Source of the DNA: an uncultured Treponema sp.
GTDB taxonomy: Bacteria > Spirochaetota > Spirochaetia > Treponematales > Treponemataceae
Reading direction: 5' to 3'
NCBI GenBank assembly: GCA_947167345.1
Contig: CAMVHR010000025.1
Span: forward strand, 1 to 39,826
Length of the DNA: 39,826 nucleotides
The position numbers were made by a program, and so were the translations under genes. Below are positions 24,027-32,267 of the stretch, piece by piece (position 1 is the stretch's first letter; the number at the start of each line of letters is the position of its first letter). The notes under the pieces were generated by a model. The model was not told where the DNA came from and ran no database searches. It saw nothing but the letters and a program-made list of their open reading frames with translations.

Positions 24027-24097
24027 ATTATAGCATATTATCGGCAAAATATAAAGGTGGAATTGTGTGTAGAAATGAAAGTTTATTTTGCCGATAA
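24027..24097 (-). promoter_or_regulatory. fic promoter with 14-bp inverted-repeat operator
   Basis: The minus-strand TATAAT (24032-24027) ends 7 nt before the ATG. A perfect 14-bp inverted repeat, TTATCGGCAAAATA (24038-24051) and TATTTTGCCGATAA (24084-24097), is spaced by 32 bp. The proximal arm lies in the -10/-35 spacer, a position suited to autorepression by the Fic protein's HTH domain. Confidence 0.65.
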
Positions 24098-24213
24098 GAT
24101 TGAAGTAAATTACCATAACCTGGCTTTCAATTATTAAATCAAAATCTTTTTCTTGAAAAGGTTCTGATTTCCAAATTAGTTTTCACCCCTACAAACAATT
24201 ATAAGATTATATT

Positions 24214-27200
24214 TTAATTCTCAAGTATAATACCGATTTCTTTTAGTTGTTTAATTCTTTCTTCACTTAATTTATTTTTCTTAAATTGTTCTTTTTGATT
24301 TGAAATCCATTTAGAAATCGGAGAGACTTTCCCATCAACAGTATATGGAATTTTACCATAGGTTTTGAGTTGTTCTTTAGCTTTGTCAAAATTTTCATCC
24401 CATTGTTTATCTAATTTTTCTTTTTGAGGATTTTTATATCTAGCAAAACCTATCGAATCAAGTTTTTGTTTTCTATCTTTTGGAAAATCTTCTTTATTCC
24501 AATTTCTGTTGTTATTAATAAATTTAATTAATTCTTTTTCTAAAGGGTCTTTTGAGGATGAATTATTTGGAAAACTACCCTTATGAGTACTCAGCCATTG
24601 TTTTAACGACTCAAAGGTTTCATCCCAATTTTTTTCCGATGATTTCTTTCTGCCGTCTTCGATCCATTCAAAACCGATTGACTCTAACTGATTTATCTTT
24701 TCATTTGATAGTTTTCCAGCTTTATAAGATGTTATCTGGCTGTGTGCCCAAGGACCATAATCAACTTTATTTTTACTACCAATTTTATCCTTATAATTTG
24801 GAAATGTTCCTTTCTCTTCACAATAATTCTTTAAATACAGAAATTTATCATTCCAAGATTCTTTGTTTGAATCTATTATTTGAAAATGATTTATTTTTAT
24901 TTCTTCTAAGCATTTAATTCGATTTTGCTTTAGTTTTTCTTTGTTAGAGTTGTATTGGTTATATTGGAGTAATAACCATTTATAAACATTTTTATCTTCA
25001 TCTTGATTTGGAAAATGTCCTAATTCTTCAATTTTTCTTTTTGCTTTTTCAAAACTTGTCATCCATTTTCTATCTTCAAAAATATATCCAATAGAAGATA
25101 GTTTATCATAACGTTCTTGTTTTAATTTACCATCTCTATAATCATCACCAATTTGATACATCCAATTGGCAAGAACTTGTTCTGATTCATTGGTAGACCT
25201 TTGGCTAGGCCATTTTCCATTGTGAGTTTTAAGAAACTGAATCAATAAGTTAAAGTTGTCATTCCATTTATCAGCTTGAAGAGCCCATGTAAAATTTAAG
25301 AGTTCAAGTTTTTTAATCTTCTCTGTAGATAAAACTCCTTTTTTATAATTAGCTCGTTGCTGAGAACACCAAGTAGCAAGCCTTGAATTTATAGGGAAGT
25401 TATTATTATGAGCCCATAAATACTCTTGGAGTTCTTTATAAAATAATTCCCATGTATTAGAGTTTTTTGAAATTATCTCTGTAAAAAGAGCAGTTTCTAT
25501 ATTCTTTCTTATATTCTCAAAAGTAAGTAAGTCATTTAATTTGCTTTCAGAATTATAATAAAATTGTATTTTTGAAGATCTGGGATTATTATTTGTCTGC
25601 TTATATGCAATATTATTTATCTCATCTTGTAAACGTTCATCATGATCTGCAATAGAACGAATTATTTTAATAACATCATTAAAGATACTCGTATCTATTT
25701 CCTCTTCAATATCCGCTTCTTTTTTTAAATAGATTGGGATAATTATTTTGCCAATTTTATCTGGATTTTTTTTATCTTTTCTCAGAGTTCTTCCTACTGC
25801 CTGAACAATATCAACTTTTGATTTTTTCGGGTCACAAAAAAATACAGCATCAACAGATGGGATATCTACACCTTCTGTCAGACATCTTGCATTTGCAACT
25901 ACAGCTTTTTCTGAATTTTTAAAAGCATTTAAAATTATACTTCTCTTACTTGAGGGTAATTTCCCACTCACAAAGTATGATTTTATATTAGCACATATTT
26001 CTTTGTTTCGTTCAGAGAATAATTGGGCTTGTTTTAGTTTTGAATGAAATGTAATTGCGTGTTTTATAGAATATTTTTCAAAAGCATGTTTTACTGCATA
26101 ATTATTAACATAGTCAGTTATAGAATTATCTTGATCAATGTAATAATTCTTCTTTATTAATGAATAAAGTTTATCATCTGCAACACCTAAACAAACAATT
26201 TGATAATCAACTAAAATATTTTGTTGTATGGCTTCTGCAAAAGACATTCTATATATTTCTTTTCCATAGGTAGTTTCATCGGACATATCAAATAAAAGAA
26301 TTCCTGTCTCTTCTATATTTTTCTTTATAGTTTGACTGTAAACTCTTGGGGTCGCTGTCATATACAGACGCTTTGCGATGTGCATTTTCTCTGTATCTTT
26401 ATGAACCAATGAAAACACACCACAGTCTATACTCGCTGTTCTATGGGCTTCATCACATATTGCTAAATCAATTGCCGGAAGCTTCTCATCATAAGCTGCA
26501 ATAATTTTATTAAAAGATTGATATGTAGAAAAAATGACTTTTTTATTGAAAGTTTCTTTTTTTATAAAACTCTTTATCTCAATTGGATTATCAATGACAA
26601 AGGAATCCAAATCATATAAATGAATATTTGATGAATCCTCTTCTTTGTCGATATCCATTTCTGAACAAACAATTATATAATCAAAAGGGGTATTTGATTC
26701 TTTTATCCATTCATTTTTTGTTTGCCTAATAAGGTTTAAGGAGGGAACTAAAAAAAGTGTCAGATTTACATTAAGAGATTCTCTAATCCATAATGAAATT
26801 AGTGTTTTACCGGTTCCACAAGGTAATATCAATTTACCCCGATTATTCTCTGAAAAATAGGATGAAACCGTATTTATTATTTCTTTTTGATATGGACGTG
26901 GACTTTTTTTAGTATGTGAAACTTTTTTACTGTTTTTTAAATATTCGCGAAGATTATCAAAGAAATCAGAATCAAGTTCCAAAAGATCCTTAATGCTAAG
27001 AAAACACAAATTATCTGTTCTGTCTTTTGAAGTATCATCAATTTCAGAAGCATTTGAGAAAATAATCAATTTTTGAATTTTACTAGATGAAGCAAAACCA
27101 AATAGATTTGCTAACTTATCCTTTGACCATCCAAGTTTGCAACTTTCATCATTCTTAAATTTACATTGGACAGCGATAAAACTGTTATTATTATCTTGTA

Positions 27201-27480
27201 ACAATAAGTCTATTCCATGGTCAACATAATTGATATTTAGTTTTGTTTTTATATCCAATGGAACTTCATCAAATAACCATACATTTTTGTATTCATTCTG
27301 ATACAATGGATTGCAGATAAAATAATACTTTGTAAAATACTCAAACAATTTCCCAGCAATAGTACTCTTTTTTCCACTTTTCTGAACAGAAGTATTGTAA
27401 GACTTCTCCAATAATACTTTTAAGGATTCCCAATCATTTATTTTTTCAAGTAATTGTGTTAAGAGTTTTTTATAATCCAT
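24214..27480 (-). CDS. PD-(D/E)XK nuclease - SF2 helicase with six helicase-associated repeats
   Basis: The start is placed at 27480 (1088 aa); the longer frame from 27537 would overlap the upstream lipoprotein gene by 35 nt. Residues 40-160 look like an Mrr-type restriction nuclease: Glu47, Asp91 in HGIDLLL, and Q-x-K 105-107 in AVQCKF. The SF2 core follows, with PCGTGKT (220-226), DEAH (342-345), TAT (374-376) and a C-terminal lobe ending in QAVGRTLRK (559-567). From about 675 to the end there are six copies of the Helicase-associated (HA) domain, each with W..F..L..hg..P...L..W...qr..yk.gkLs.er...Le.iGf.w. A one-protein restriction-like defence enzyme is a reasonable guess. It is the last gene of a four-gene operon. 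Confidence 0.88.
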   Translation of the reverse strand: MDYKKLLTQLLEKINDWESLKVLLEKSYNTSVQKSGKKSTIAGKLFEYFTKYYFICNPLYQNEYKNVWLFDEVPLDIKTKLNINYVDHGIDLLLQDNNNSFIAVQCKFKNDESCKLGWSKDKLANLFGFASSSKIQKLIIFSNASEIDDTSKDRTDNLCFLSIKDLLELDSDFFDNLREYLKNSKKVSHTKKSPRPYQKEIINTVSSYFSENNRGKLILPCGTGKTLISLWIRESLNVNLTLFLVPSLNLIRQTKNEWIKESNTPFDYIIVCSEMDIDKEEDSSNIHLYDLDSFVIDNPIEIKSFIKKETFNKKVIFSTYQSFNKIIAAYDEKLPAIDLAICDEAHRTASIDCGVFSLVHKDTEKMHIAKRLYMTATPRVYSQTIKKNIEETGILLFDMSDETTYGKEIYRMSFAEAIQQNILVDYQIVCLGVADDKLYSLIKKNYYIDQDNSITDYVNNYAVKHAFEKYSIKHAITFHSKLKQAQLFSERNKEICANIKSYFVSGKLPSSKRSIILNAFKNSEKAVVANARCLTEGVDIPSVDAVFFCDPKKSKVDIVQAVGRTLRKDKKNPDKIGKIIIPIYLKKEADIEEEIDTSIFNDVIKIIRSIADHDERLQDEINNIAYKQTNNNPRSSKIQFYYNSESKLNDLLTFENIRKNIETALFTEIISKNSNTWELFYKELQEYLWAHNNNFPINSRLATWCSQQRANYKKGVLSTEKIKKLELLNFTWALQADKWNDNFNLLIQFLKTHNGKWPSQRSTNESEQVLANWMYQIGDDYRDGKLKQERYDKLSSIGYIFEDRKWMTSFEKAKRKIEELGHFPNQDEDKNVYKWLLLQYNQYNSNKEKLKQNRIKCLEEIKINHFQIIDSNKESWNDKFLYLKNYCEEKGTFPNYKDKIGSKNKVDYGPWAHSQITSYKAGKLSNEKINQLESIGFEWIEDGRKKSSEKNWDETFESLKQWLSTHKGSFPNNSSSKDPLEKELIKFINNNRNWNKEDFPKDRKQKLDSIGFARYKNPQKEKLDKQWDENFDKAKEQLKTYGKIPYTVDGKVSPISKWISNQKEQFKKNKLSEERIKQLKEIGIILEN

Positions 27481-27502
27481 ATTCTTCTCGAGTTTTATAT
27501 AT

Positions 27503-28153
27503 TTATTCAATCGAAAAAATCGGATAAAGTTCATCATCCATGCTAGAGATGTACTTTCCGAAGATTTCGCTTAATTCTATATTTATTCTATCACGTTCAT
27601 TTAAAGATTCCTGGTGAGCAAACGGATAGGATTTTCCATTTACATAAGAACTGTAAGTTGTCAGGGTTACAGTCTTTCGTTCATCATTATTGATTTCAAA
27701 TTTAAGTTTAAATTCTTTGAGGTCAATATTCTGATAATGGGTACTATAAATGTAATTATTTATTCTTGAAAATAACGCCTGATTGTACTGGAGATAATAG
27801 TCTGTTTTCCCTTTTTGAGTTTTTCCAGTAATAATGATTAAATCATTTGAGGTATCTATGTCCGAGTCCTCTTTTAAGATAGGTGCTTTTATATCAAAAG
27901 ATAACGATGTTGAATAATTGTAATCAACTGTATGCTCGTTTGAAAAACCATTAAGGTTTCTTCTCAAGAACTCTATGTCGTTTTCATCATCAAGTCCTTC
28001 TACTATCATATTTACGTTTGTATAAAGAACTTGCTCTCTAGAAGTCATAACATCAGATAAGTCTCTGGTGAAAATACTGATTTTAATATCTCCACCACAG
28101 CTGATAAAAAGTAAGCTCAAAAGAACTAAAAGAAAAAAGGTAGTTTTTTTCAA
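27503..28153 (-). CDS. Lipoprotein of unknown function
   Basis: It starts at a TTG codon: GGAGGG lies 6 nt upstream and no ATG is available. The N-terminus MKKTTFFLLVLLSLLFISCG is a lipoprotein signal with cysteine 19 in a relaxed, spirochaete-style lipobox (FIS-C). The 198-residue mature part is acidic, with alternating beta-like stretches and no motif I recognise. It lies between two hypothetical genes and the nuclease-helicase gene in one operon. A lipoprotein in such a set is unusual and could be a surface sensor or a receptor-blocking protein; that is a guess. Confidence 0.75.
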   Translation of the reverse strand: MKKTTFFLLVLLSLLFISCGGDIKISIFTRDLSDVMTSREQVLYTNVNMIVEGLDDENDIEFLRRNLNGFSNEHTVDYNYSTSLSFDIKAPILKEDSDIDTSNDLIIITGKTQKGKTDYYLQYNQALFSRINNYIYSTHYQNIDLKEFKLKFEINNDERKTVTLTTYSSYVNGKSYPFAHQESLNERDRINIELSEIFGKYISSMDDELYPIFSIE

Positions 28154-28181
28154 AATGCCCTCCAGATAGTCGTTAATTATA

Positions 28182-28415
28182 TCATAGTTTTAGAAAAATG
28201 GAAGATTTTCTTCCGTAGATTTTCAGAAACAGCTCTTTATCACAGGGGTCAGAATCGTGAGTAAAAATTCCATACGTAGCAACACGCATTTCTGCATCTA
28301 CCCAGTCGAAAGTTTTACTTATCACTTCGTAGTTTTTGCTTTCATAAAAAGCTTTAATTTCGTTTTCAAGAGAATTATTTTCAAAACCTTTGATTTGTAC
28401 GAGTAAGATTTTCAC
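28182..28415 (-). CDS. Small hypothetical protein, 77 aa, GTG start
   Basis: The start is chosen at the GTG (28415) because GGAGG lies 5 nt upstream and this GTG overlaps the TGA stop of the preceding gene (GTGA), a coupled start; an in-frame TTG at 28427 has no ribosome-binding site. The protein reads VKILLVQIKGFENNSLENEI..ATYGIFTHDSDPCDKELF with a beta-alpha-beta feel. No family is recognised. Being tightly coupled between two operon genes, it is probably a real functional partner of the 207-aa protein before it. Confidence 0.65.
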   Translation of the reverse strand: MKILLVQIKGFENNSLENEIKAFYESKNYEVISKTFDWVDAEMRVATYGIFTHDSDPCDKELFLKIYGRKSSIFLKL

Positions 28416-29035
28416 TTTCGCCTCCAAAACAGCTTGTGGTTCTTAGTGTTTTTCTCCGCGAAGTCTTTACAGTACATTTGCAAACATTCAATAGAACTGT
28501 TTGTACCGTGGATAAGTTCTGAAGCAATTTCCAGAGCATACTTATACGAATTGTCTTTTATTGTTTGTACAGTCTTGATAGGTACATCCTGAAAGCTTGC
28601 ATATTCCAGATTATATGCGTAAGGATGTTCGTGACAGAATTTGCCGTCAGGCTCTAAAAACTCGACTCTAGTACTGCCAGTATCCGTCCAGTCAGAAAAC
28701 TCTTTTGTTCGTGCATCCAATTCAAAAAAGTCTTTATCATCCTTACAGCTGCAAAATACGCCAATGCGGTCTTCTTCTCCAATCACATAAACAAGATCGC
28801 CACTGCGGAATGGGAAAGGAATTGTAACATAATCATGCTCATAAGTTGGTTCTTCATTCAAGACAAGATAGCGATAGAGGATTTCTCGGTCGCGGTCATC
28901 AAACTGCCAGTTGCTTTTTATAAGGTAATCGCGCAAAGCCTTTGATGGAAATAGAGCGATTATCTGTTCGTTTGTAATTGCCTTCATGTCGTATATCTCC
29001 CTGAGTTTTTTAACTATATCATTAGACATTCTCAT
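28412..29035 (-). CDS. Hypothetical protein, first gene of the nuclease-helicase operon
   Basis: 207 aa, acidic and soluble, with no recognised domain. It begins with a helical region (KKLREIYDMKAITNEQIIAL) followed by a beta-rich middle (YVTIPFPFRSGDLVYVIGEE, IGVFCSCKDDKDFFELDART) that looks like a small barrel. Two starts are possible, the ATG at 29035 and one at 29029, neither with a good Shine-Dalgarno. The first lies inside a 19-bp palindrome matching one in front of the WYL regulator gene. Its stop overlaps the next gene's GTG. It leads a minus-strand operon of four genes ending at 24214. Confidence 0.75.
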   Translation of the reverse strand: MRMSNDIVKKLREIYDMKAITNEQIIALFPSKALRDYLIKSNWQFDDRDREILYRYLVLNEEPTYEHDYVTIPFPFRSGDLVYVIGEEDRIGVFCSCKDDKDFFELDARTKEFSDWTDTGSTRVEFLEPDGKFCHEHPYAYNLEYASFQDVPIKTVQTIKDNSYKYALEIASELIHGTNSSIECLQMYCKDFAEKNTKNHKLFWRRK

Positions 29036-29049
29036 AAAATGAGAATTTT
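29024..29049 (-). promoter_or_regulatory. WYL-type operator over the promoter of the nuclease-helicase operon
   Basis: AGACA is followed by a perfect palindrome ATTCTCAT-AAA-ATGAGAAT (29028-29046). A minus-strand TATAAA (29052-29047) directly abuts it, so a bound repressor would cover the transcription start. The core TTCTCA-N5-TGAGAA and its flanks match the site at 35969-35994. Confidence 0.7.
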
Positions 29050-29301
29050 ATAATGTAAAATCTTTTTTGTGAGATAAAAGATGTAAAAAAATCATAGCTA
29101 TGTTTGTGTCTCAATCACGACAGGTTTTGCAACGCAAATTCCTAGAGGTTTTACGATATTTTTCTTGATGAGTTGCTTGCAATTTGTTTGTGCTGCTCAA
29201 TAAAAATGATCATTATTAAATTAAAACTGCACATCTCCTGCAAATTTAACCGATGATTATATTTCTGTCCTGCTTTTTGTATTTTTGTGATATAATAATA
29301 A

Positions 29302-29418
29302 TATGTTTCAGAAATACAAGATGAAATAAATAAGACAGATAAAGAAATAAATAATCTGGTCTATTCTCTTTACAATCTTACAGATGAAGAAATAAGAATA
29401 ATTGAAGGCATAAAATGA
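29302..29418 (+). pseudogene. C-terminal remnant of a type II/IIG restriction-modification methylase
   Basis: After an in-frame stop (29299-29301) the frame ends in EINNLVYSLYNLTDEEIRII and EGIK. That is the typical end of Eco57I/TaqI-like N6-adenine methylases (..D.LVyeLYgLteeEi.iie). Only about 38 residues are left. Its stop overlaps the ATG of the next gene (ATGA), the relic of an operon. The 266 bp before it (29036-29301) contain nothing I can name. Confidence 0.55.
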
Positions 29419-29493
29419 TATTAAAAAAAGACGAAAAGCAAGATATAGAATTTAAGCAGAATTGGCGTGATGATTATCTCAAGTGGATTTGTG

Positions 29494-29530
29494 TGATGTT
29501 AGTATAACATAGTAGACACAAAATTTGCTA
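29494..29530 (+). repeat. IS left inverted repeat
   Basis: Starts TGATGTTAGTATAACA and continues with TAGTAGACACAAAATTTGCT. Compared with the reverse complement of the right end, the inner 21 bases differ at only two positions and the outer 16 are loosely matched. Confidence 0.8.
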
Positions 29531-29559
29531 CATATTATCTTTATTAAAGGGAATGTAGC

Positions 29560-29835
29560 ATGGAAAGTAAGAAACACTATCCTGAAGAGTTCAAAAAACA
29601 AATAGTTGAACTTTATGAAAAGGGCAAATCAGTAATTGATCTTGCACGCGAATATGGCTTGGTAGAACAGACAATCTACAAATGGATTCACCGCTATGAA
29701 CCATTTGCAAAAAATGAACAGGGGGAAACGGTAACACAGGCTGATGTAAAAGCAATGCAGCGAAGAATAGCAGAACTTGAAATGGAAAATGAAATCCTAA
29801 AAAAAGCAACAGCCATATTCGCCAAAACAAAGTAA
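29560..29835 (+). CDS. IS3-family transposase OrfA
   Basis: 91 aa. Residues 5-45 (YPEEFKKQIVELYEKGKSVI..LAREYGLVEQTIYKWIHRY) form the usual helix-turn-helix that binds the terminal repeats. A leucine-zipper-like segment (MQRRIAELEMENEILKKATA) follows, used for OrfA/OrfAB multimerisation. Near its end the codons CTA AAA AAA GCA contain an A7 run at which ribosomes can slip -1 to make the OrfAB transposase. AAAGGGA lies about 8 nt before the ATG. Confidence 0.93.
   Translation: MESKKHYPEEFKKQIVELYEKGKSVIDLAREYGLVEQTIYKWIHRYEPFAKNEQGETVTQADVKAMQRRIAELEMENEILKKATAIFAKTK
29799..29806 (+). promoter_or_regulatory. Programmed -1 frameshift site (A7G)
   Basis: Seven A (29799-29805) followed by G. 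In the -1 phase the frame is open from 29793 through OrfB without a stop, joining EILKK of OrfA to SNSHIRQNKVKDKVAFINKY of OrfB. This is the classical IS3-family arrangement. Confidence 0.8.
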
Positions 29836-29870
29836 AAGATAAAGTTGCATTCATAAATAAATATAAGGAT

Positions 29871-30707
29871 TTGTATTCTGTTGAACTAATATGCAAAGTT
29901 TTAGATTTAAATCGCAGTACTTATTACAAAGCGTTGAATCATAAGCCTGCAAAAACACAGGTCAGCAATAATGAACTTGATTCAAAGATCCTTAAAGTTT
30001 ATTACGATAGCAAGAGACGCTATGGAGCTCCAAAGATTTTCAAAACACTTCAAAACGAGGGTGAAACTGCAAGTTTAAAGAGAATCCAGCGCAGAATGAC
30101 AGTCTTAGGAATAAAGTCTGTCGTAGTAAGGAAATACAAGCCTGTGAAGGCTGAAAAAAACATAGAACAGAAGGAGAATATTCTGAATCAGGATTTTTCT
30201 ACAACTTCAATCAATCAGAAATGGTGTACTGATATTACTTACATACATACTGAAAAAGAAGGATGGACTTATCTTGCTTCAGTTGAAGATTTGTATTCAA
30301 GAAAAATCATTGGCTGGGCATTTGGAAAAACTATCGATACTAATTTAGCCGTAAAAGCTTTGAAAAATGCCGCTCTGAATGTAAAACATACCGAGGGAAT
30401 AATTATTCAGTCGGATTTGGGATGTCAGTATACAAGTAATCTTTTTGAATCGGCTTTGGCGGAATTAAAAATCCGTCATTCTTACAGCAAAAAAGGCTAT
30501 CCTTATGATAATTCTTGTATAGAATCTTTTCACTCTGTTTTAAAAAAGGAAGAGGTAAACCTTAGAAAATATAAGGATTCAAAAGCTGCTTATGATGCTG
30601 TTTTTGAATACATTGAATCCTGGTATAACCGCAAGCGTATTCATTCAAGTCTGAATTACAGAACTCCGGAAGCTGTTCATTCAGAATGTGAAAAACTTGC
30701 AGCTTGA
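29871..30707 (+). CDS. IS3-family transposase OrfB (DDE integrase)
   Basis: It carries an N-terminal HTH_21-like part (YGAPKIFKTLQNEGETASLK) and an rve integrase core with the DDE residues: D in WCTDITYIHTE, D in IIQSDLGCQY, and E of the ..SFHSVLKKEEV block, then WYNRKRIHSSLNYRTPE at the C-terminus. The frame is open upstream to 29793 and is in the -1 phase relative to OrfA, so it is normally made as an OrfAB fusion by frameshifting; 29871 is merely the first TTG in this frame. Confidence 0.93.
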   Translation: MYSVELICKVLDLNRSTYYKALNHKPAKTQVSNNELDSKILKVYYDSKRRYGAPKIFKTLQNEGETASLKRIQRRMTVLGIKSVVVRKYKPVKAEKNIEQKENILNQDFSTTSINQKWCTDITYIHTEKEGWTYLASVEDLYSRKIIGWAFGKTIDTNLAVKALKNAALNVKHTEGIIIQSDLGCQYTSNLFESALAELKIRHSYSKKGYPYDNSCIESFHSVLKKEEVNLRKYKDSKAAYDAVFEYIESWYNRKRIHSSLNYRTPEAVHSECEKLAA

Positions 30708-30709
30708 AC

Positions 30710-30746
30710 TAGCATTTTTTGTGTCTACTATATTGACTTAGGTCCA
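30710..30746 (-). repeat. IS right inverted repeat
   Basis: Reverse complement starts TGGACCTAAGTCAATA and continues TAGTAGACACAAAAAATGCT. It is followed by the GTG target duplicate at 30747-30749. Confidence 0.8.
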
Positions 30747-31825
30747 GTGCATTTTCTAATACGCAAGGCGGAACTCTTTATATCGGAGTAAAGGACGATG
30801 GTGAAATTTCTGGTGTTGATGATGCCCATAAACTTAGCGAAGATATTCCGAATAAAATACTTGCTACTATGGGATTGATTTGCGAAGTAAATCTTCTTGC
30901 TGACGGAGAAAAATTTTTCTTTCAAATTAAAGTTGAAAAATACCCATTACCTGTAAGCTATCACGGGAAATACTACAAGCGAAGTGGTTCTACGACACAG
31001 GAAGTTACAGGTTATGAGCTGGACAAAATGATTCTTTCTGTACAGGGGCGAACATGGGATAGTGTACCTGTTCCTAATATAAAAGCAGATGAGCTTGATG
31101 AAACTGCATTTAAAATTTTCAAGAAAAAAGCTTTACAGCGTCATCGTCTTACAGAAGAAGATTTGGCAGTAAGTAGAGAGGATTTACTTCATAATTTACA
31201 TTGCTATGAAACTGAATATTTAACTCGTGCAGCCGTGCTTGCCTTTCATTCGGATCCTGAAAAATGGTTTACCTGTGCTTATATAAAAATTGCATACTTT
31301 GAAAATGAAGCTGACATTCTATATCAAGACGAAGTTCACGGTTCGCTTTTGGAACAAGTAGAAAAGACCATGGAAATCGTCTATGTAAAATACATGAAAG
31401 CTCTTATAAGTTATGAAGGTATCACACGTCGAGAAACTTATTTTTTTCCGCCAGATGCTTTCCGCGAATTGCTTTTGAATGCTATAATTCATAAAGATTA
31501 TATGCAGCCGACTCCCATTCAAATACAAGTTTTTCGCGACAGAATTAACATTTGGAATTTTGGTGATATGCCAGCATCCATTCCAGTAGAATCCCTTTAC
31601 AAATGGCATCGTTCTGTACCTCGAAATCCAAATCTCGCAAACATATTTTTCAGATGTGGATATGTAGAAAGCTGGGGGCGAGGCTATAGCAAAATCAAAA
31701 GGCTCTGCAATGAATGGAATGCAAATATACCAGTTCCAGAAGTAAATACAGGTGGATTGTCTGTAGATTGTATAGCAAGTGAATCTTATCGGAAACTTGC
31801 AAAAGAATTAAAAGTTGACGGTTTC

Positions 31826-31885
31826 GGTGTCGCTCAAGGTGTCGCTCAAGATGTCGCTCAAGATGTCGCTCAAGATGTCGCTCAA
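31826..31885 (+). repeat. Five 12-bp repeats coding GVAQ/DVAQ
   Basis: Five in-frame units of the form GGT/GAT-GTC-GCT-CAA encode GVAQ-GVAQ-DVAQ-DVAQ-DVAQ. They form a linker between the ATPase-like and HTH parts of the split gene. Similar tetrapeptide runs are a known habit of this protein family. The near-identical codons suggest recent slippage or copy-number variation. Confidence 0.85.
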
Positions 31886-32065
31886 GGTAATATAAAAGAA
31901 ATGATATTGAATTGTATAAGAGAGAATAATAAGATTTCCCGAGAAGAAATCGCAAGACGAATCGGAAAAAGTAAAAAAACAATTGAACGACATCTTGCAA
32001 ATATGAAAGATTATGTTGTTTTTGTTGGCAGTGGATATAGTGGGTATTGGAAAATAAAGAAGTGA

Positions 32066-32267
32066 TAGTCCTATAAAAAGATATTGCTTCAGATTCCTAA
32101 TATATTGCTGAAACCTGCATGTTTTTCTCTTAAATCAGTACTCTTACAAAAATTGAGTAAAGATATTCATTTGCCATGGAAACTCCTGCGGGAAGAAAAA
32201 CTTTCCTACTCAATGTGGTGCCTGCTTGAAGTGATACAACTTGCAGAAGCCAATTTTTATATTGCGA
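32066..32267. other. 202-bp stretch between converging genes, no gene recognised
   Basis: No convincing frame; a 67-codon TTG-initiated frame lacks a ribosome-binding site and family features. A loose dyad TTGAGTA (32153-32159) / TACTCAA is present. No strong terminator is visible for either neighbour. Confidence 0.4.

Larger units (their letters stand above)
29494..30746 (+). mobile_element. IS3-family insertion sequence, 1253 bp
   Basis: The element begins with TG and ends with CA. Imperfect 37-bp terminal inverted repeats share a strong inner core TAGTAGACACAAAA. A 3-bp target duplication GTG (29491-29493 and 30747-30749) flanks it. Two overlapping-phase frames encode OrfA (HTH) and OrfB (DDE integrase) with an A7 slippery site between them. 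All parts look intact, so it may still be mobile. It is inserted in the AlbA_2-type gene. Confidence 0.92.
29415..32065 (+). pseudogene. AlbA_2/Schlafen-type ATP-binding protein, split by an IS
   Basis: The gene starts at the ATG 29415 (MILKKDEKQDIEFKQNWRDD..LKWIC), is interrupted at 29493, and resumes in the same frame at 30749 (AFSNTQGGTLYIGVKDDGE). Removing the IS and one GTG duplication restores an uninterrupted frame of about 465 codons. Domains of the intact protein: an N-terminal AlbA_2 (Schlafen-like) DNA/RNA-binding domain, a HATPase_c_4-like domain (FRELLLNAIIHKDYM, DRINIWNFGD, NPNLANIFFRCGYVESWGRG), a VAQ tetrapeptide repeat, and a C-terminal winged helix (EEIARRIGKSKKTIERHLAN). 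Such proteins sit in accessory and defence loci. The right part alone (from 30869) has an internal TTG but lacks the first domain. Confidence 0.85.

Noticed and set aside
27481..27537. Longer start of the nuclease-helicase (MMNFIRFFRLNKY..)
   Set aside because: It would overlap the lipoprotein gene and adds a poorly conserved-looking basic tail; the start at 27480 fits the operon spacing better, though neither has a strong ribosome-binding site.
31826..31885. Short regular repeats as a CRISPR array
   Set aside because: The repeats are 12 bp, contiguous without spacers, and in frame within a coding region (GVAQ/DVAQ tetrapeptides).
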